A stretch of 64,000 nucleotides of DNA, taken from positions 1 through 64,000 of the forward strand of contig VXAY01006942.1 in the NCBI GenBank assembly GCA_013399855.1, given 5' to 3'. A program made the translations under genes and the position numbers. This stretch comes from Oxyruncus cristatus. Taxonomy: Eukaryota; Chordata; Aves; Passeriformes; Cotingidae. Of the stretch, positions 61,230 to 64,000 are shown piece after piece. The notes below the pieces were generated by a model. That model did not search any database and was not told the origin of the DNA. It saw only the letters and a list, made by a program, of their open reading frames with translations. Position 1 is the stretch's first letter. Each line of letters starts with the position of its first letter.

Positions 61230-62060
61230 CACCGGATTGTTTGATTGATGGGTCAAATAAACCATGTTGTCTGTTTGTGTGGCAGGGGAAGCAGGGCTAG
61301 GCCTAGGCCTGGAGCCAACATGGCTGTACCCATGAAGAGCACATGGCAGGGAAAGCCATGTGGCTGAGCTGTCAGTCAATAAGGCTGCCTGGTGGCCTGC
61401 CCACACCATGGCCCCTGGAGCCTCTAAGTGGCTGTGGCACCCCTCACTTTGGCTGGGGGGGACAGTGAGTGGAAGTGAGACAAAGGTCCCACCTGGGGGG
61501 AGTGGCCACAATAGCCAGAGTCTATGAATAGACACGCACAATATCTCCATCTCTCCTTGGTCACTGCTCTCCTGACCTATCAACATGTGACCTCCAGAGT
61601 GGTAAATATGTCTCTCTCCTCTCTTTCTCGCTTTATTCTTTCTTCTCTTAATCTCTCTTCCTTTACTTCTGTGGGCAACTTGTCTGTGTTTCACTTTATG
61701 GGTATTTCACTTAAACTTGTGTTTGCTGGGTGTAACAAAGGTTTCCTTACTTTAGCAATGCTTGCCAGTTTCAGTAACCTTTTGTAATGGTTTTGTGAAG
61801 TTGCATGTTATTTCTGTTAAACCCTTTTTGCCTAAACCACTATTTTCTCACCAAATTAAAATCTCTCTTAGAGAAAAATGTGTAGTTTTTCTCCAGATGT
61901 GAATTCGAAGGTATCAAAGAATCAAAGACTTTGCAAGGGTTCATGTGGGCAAAACCGCTTTAAGTCTAAAATTAACATGTACACCAGTTAAGAGCCTGAA
62001 GCTCCTAAACGGGTTGGTAACAACTTGTACCTAGGAATAAATGCGTGCAGAGTTTACCAA
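61230..62060 (+). mobile_element. Possible unclassified LTR or retroelement piece
   Basis: A GC-rich part (61270-61510) is followed by a pyrimidine-rich part (CTCTCCTCTCTTTCTCGCTTTATTC, 61616-61640) and then a T-rich segment with GTGTTTGCTGGGTGTAACAAAGG near 61720 and CAAATTAAAATCTCTC near 61853. This order recalls the U3-R-U5 layout of some avian ERVL-like LTRs. I could not find paired TG...CA ends, a TATA box in a sensible place or a target duplication. The 171-codon minus-strand frame (61179-61694) overlaps it and has no motif. The extent is a guess. Confidence 0.3.
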
Positions 62061-62775
62061 CTCCCCTCATACAGAGAGTATTAGGTCACTTCCAGTCACA
62101 AAATACATAAATTTGTTCCCTTTGTATTTACTGCTGTATCATTGAAGATAGTTGTTGTGAATCCTATTTTGAAGCATTGTTCCCACTAGCCTTGACTCCT
62201 AACTCCAGGCTGAGTCACAGTACCAAGATGCCTAAAAAGTAAAGGTCCCTTCATGGCTTTAGCTCAAAGCACTCAGAAGTACAGTTAAAACCACGGCAGC
62301 TATGAGGATTTAGGCTTCCCTGATGATAAACAGTGAAAAGGGGGTTATAAAAATTTCTTAGAGATTGTTGAGATAAATTTGTTATTGTCTGGAAGGTGCT
62401 CAGATGGCCTGGAAGAGAAGCAGGATAAATTTACGTATTAAACACATTATATTTTGGAAAACTGAGAAATAAATCTCTCTAGATGTGAAAACAAGCAGCT
62501 TGGCTCAAACGTGGGATGTTGGAGATGCCTAAACTACATAGAACAGTTTCTCCTTCTATATGGTTTTTCTATATATTTAGTCTAACTAGTTTTCCTGTTA
62601 TTGTGCTCAGGTTGCACTTGGTAATGTACATAGTAATTGAACTCATCAGCATACAATATATATAGAGTTTTTCTTTTCTATCTGTCATATACCAGCAGTA
62701 CACACATTTATCTTAGATCTTAATCCAGTCAGAAAGGCAAGACAACCTGTAAATATAAGTTTTAATGTCCACAAT
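62061..62775. other. Intergenic spacer
   Basis: AT-rich unique sequence; nothing recognised. It ends in ACAAT (62771-62775), the left target duplication of the next LTR. Confidence 0.5.
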
Positions 62776-63389
62776 TGTAGTAGGTTGATACAGGCCTTCC
62801 TTGGTAACCAGGTTCATATCTAGGGAAGTGGCCGTTTTCAGGTATTCCATCCTGTTTTTACGTAACAAGACCTATAAATAAGAGGGGAGGGAAGCTCCTC
62901 GCTCTCTTCTCTTCCGGCGAGGTTCGGGAGCAGTGAGTCTCTGTGTTGGTCTCGCTGTATCTGGAGCTGAGGCCTGCAGTGACCGCTGGCCCACTGCGCG
63001 GGAGGTTGGAGAGTGCCGCTGTGTCCGGCGATCCTGTTTTTTCTAAGGGATGTGGTGAGATTAAGTTTTGCTAGTTCTCTGTTTTGCTAGTTCTCTGTTT
63101 TGCTAGTTCTTAGTTTTAATTGGGTATATCTGTGGGGTTTTTTCCCTTTTTCCCTTTTCCCCTTCCCTTTCCCTTTTTGGGAACTGTTTGGGGTTTGGTT
63201 TATATGTTCAAAGTATTCTAACTGTATATAACTGTAATATATGTTAAATAATATATACATATTTTGATATAATTCGGTTGGTTTCAGGCTCTTGAGTTTC
63301 TATAGTTTTTTTTTCTCACCCCGGGGAATAAAAAGGGAGGGGGGGGGGCTTTCCCTGTGGGCTCGGGCAGTTGGTGTGAAGCCAACACA
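62776..63389 (+). mobile_element. Solo LTR with perfect 5-bp target duplication (614 bp)
   Basis: Starts TGTAGTAGGTTGATACAGG and ends GAAGCCAACACA (TG...CA). It is flanked by identical ACAAT pentamers at 62771-62775 and 63390-63394, which defines both boundaries precisely and fits an ERVL-like integrase that makes 5-bp duplications. A TATA box TATAAATA lies at 62873-62880 and an AATAAA at 63327-63332, so R would be long. Inside are three tandem copies of a 16-bp unit (GTTTTGCTAGTTCTCT, 63065-63112), a pyrimidine-rich stretch (63139-63178) and a purine tract GGGAGGGGGGGGGG (63335-63348). No viral genes are attached. The open frame of 69 codons here is incidental. Confidence 0.88.
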
Positions 63390-63394
63390 ACAAT

Positions 63395-64000
63395 CCTGTT
63401 AGCATTGATACCAGTATATAAACTTGTGTTGTCATGCCTCCTTCCAAAAAAACAGCTAGAGCTGATGCAATAAAAACAACCACAAAAAAGCATTTTCAGC
63501 CACTAAATAATAATGAAAAGTACTTAAAACACCTTTAGTAGTTCTTCAGTAGTTGATGGACTTGTCTGTCCTTAACTTAAGGATATGGCATCATATTTGC
63601 TTCGGAACAACCCTTTCAGGTTCATGCCCTTGGTGAATGACAGAGAGAGTGCTAAACTGCATTCTGCTGCTGTACACAACCACCTGAAAACAAACAAACA
63701 AAAAGATTATTTAATTGTAATCCTGTGTAGCTACTGTTGTCAGGCTGTCTCCCATACAATACAAAGTACATAGCTTGCTTTGGTCAGTCCCCTGAAGGTG
63801 GTTGCCCTAGTCTCTCTAACTGTGTTGAAGGCCTTGTTTATTTACTTTCACAGAACCATAATAGGTCTCTGCCCTGTACCATAATAGGTCTCCTAAGTCA
63901 ATGACCATACGAGTTATCAGGAGAATGGTGAGAGGGAGGATTATATGTGTAGGAAGATTATATTAAGGAACATGAAAAGAAGTTGCTAAAATTCAGAAGG
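63395..64000. other. Intergenic to the window end
   Basis: AT-rich sequence without gene signal. A 15-bp phrase TACCATAATAGGTCT is nearly repeated at 63853 and 63878. The element or gene context beyond the edge is unknown. Confidence 0.5.

Noticed and set aside
61179..61694. 171-codon minus-strand frame
   Set aside because: Lies in the GC-rich and pyrimidine-rich part of the possible LTR; composition explains the lack of stops and no domain is visible.
1..64000. CRISPR arrays, phage, operons or other prokaryotic systems
   Set aside because: No regularly spaced repeats, ribosome-binding-site-led gene strings or dense coding; the repeats show that the DNA is avian.

Overview
The window reads as nuclear DNA of a bird, most likely a passerine. 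The evidence is the repeat content: five recognisable CR1 LINE copies with typical 3' ends plus one older CR1 block, four solo retroviral LTRs of avian type, and very old L2-like and MIR-like relics. Base composition is AT-rich and intergenic. I found no complete protein-coding gene, no rRNA or tRNA gene, no CRISPR array and no bacterial-style operon. Nearly all open frames of 60-170 codons look like chance frames or pieces of repeats.

Layout. 1-540: C-rich, minisatellite-like block with one N. 2985-3355: solo LTR. 6090-6845: old CR1 on the minus strand. 7106-8359: long solo LTR containing a 215-bp perfect direct repeat around a single N, probably an assembly error. 10551-10610 and 13104-14033: CR1 pieces. 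17325-17481: an exon-like segment on the minus strand matching the axonemal dynein intermediate chain DNAI2, the only sequence I can link to a host protein. 17500-28382: nothing recognisable except small hairpins. 28383-28604: CR1 tail. 35044-35343: unidentified 99-codon open frame, followed by a minus-strand CR1 (35904-36858) that is broken by a 114-base gap but still carries part of the reverse transcriptase. 41603-42179: CR1, followed 25 bp later by a minus-strand solo LTR (42205-42699). 43455-43790: L2-like LINE relic. 44592-44779: CA-rich low-complexity tract. 49020-49235: MIR-like SINE relic. 52141-52211: long poly-T. 61230-62060: possible unclassified LTR. 62776-63389: solo LTR with a perfect 5-bp target duplication.

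There is no gene set acting together here. The window is best read as a gene-poor interval shaped by retroelement insertion. Points worth following up are the isolated DNAI2-like exon, the artefactual duplication, LTR structure (one has its TATA box in the loop of a perfect inverted repeat), several perfect hairpins, and a few unexplained open frames. I did not find a convincing new biological system.
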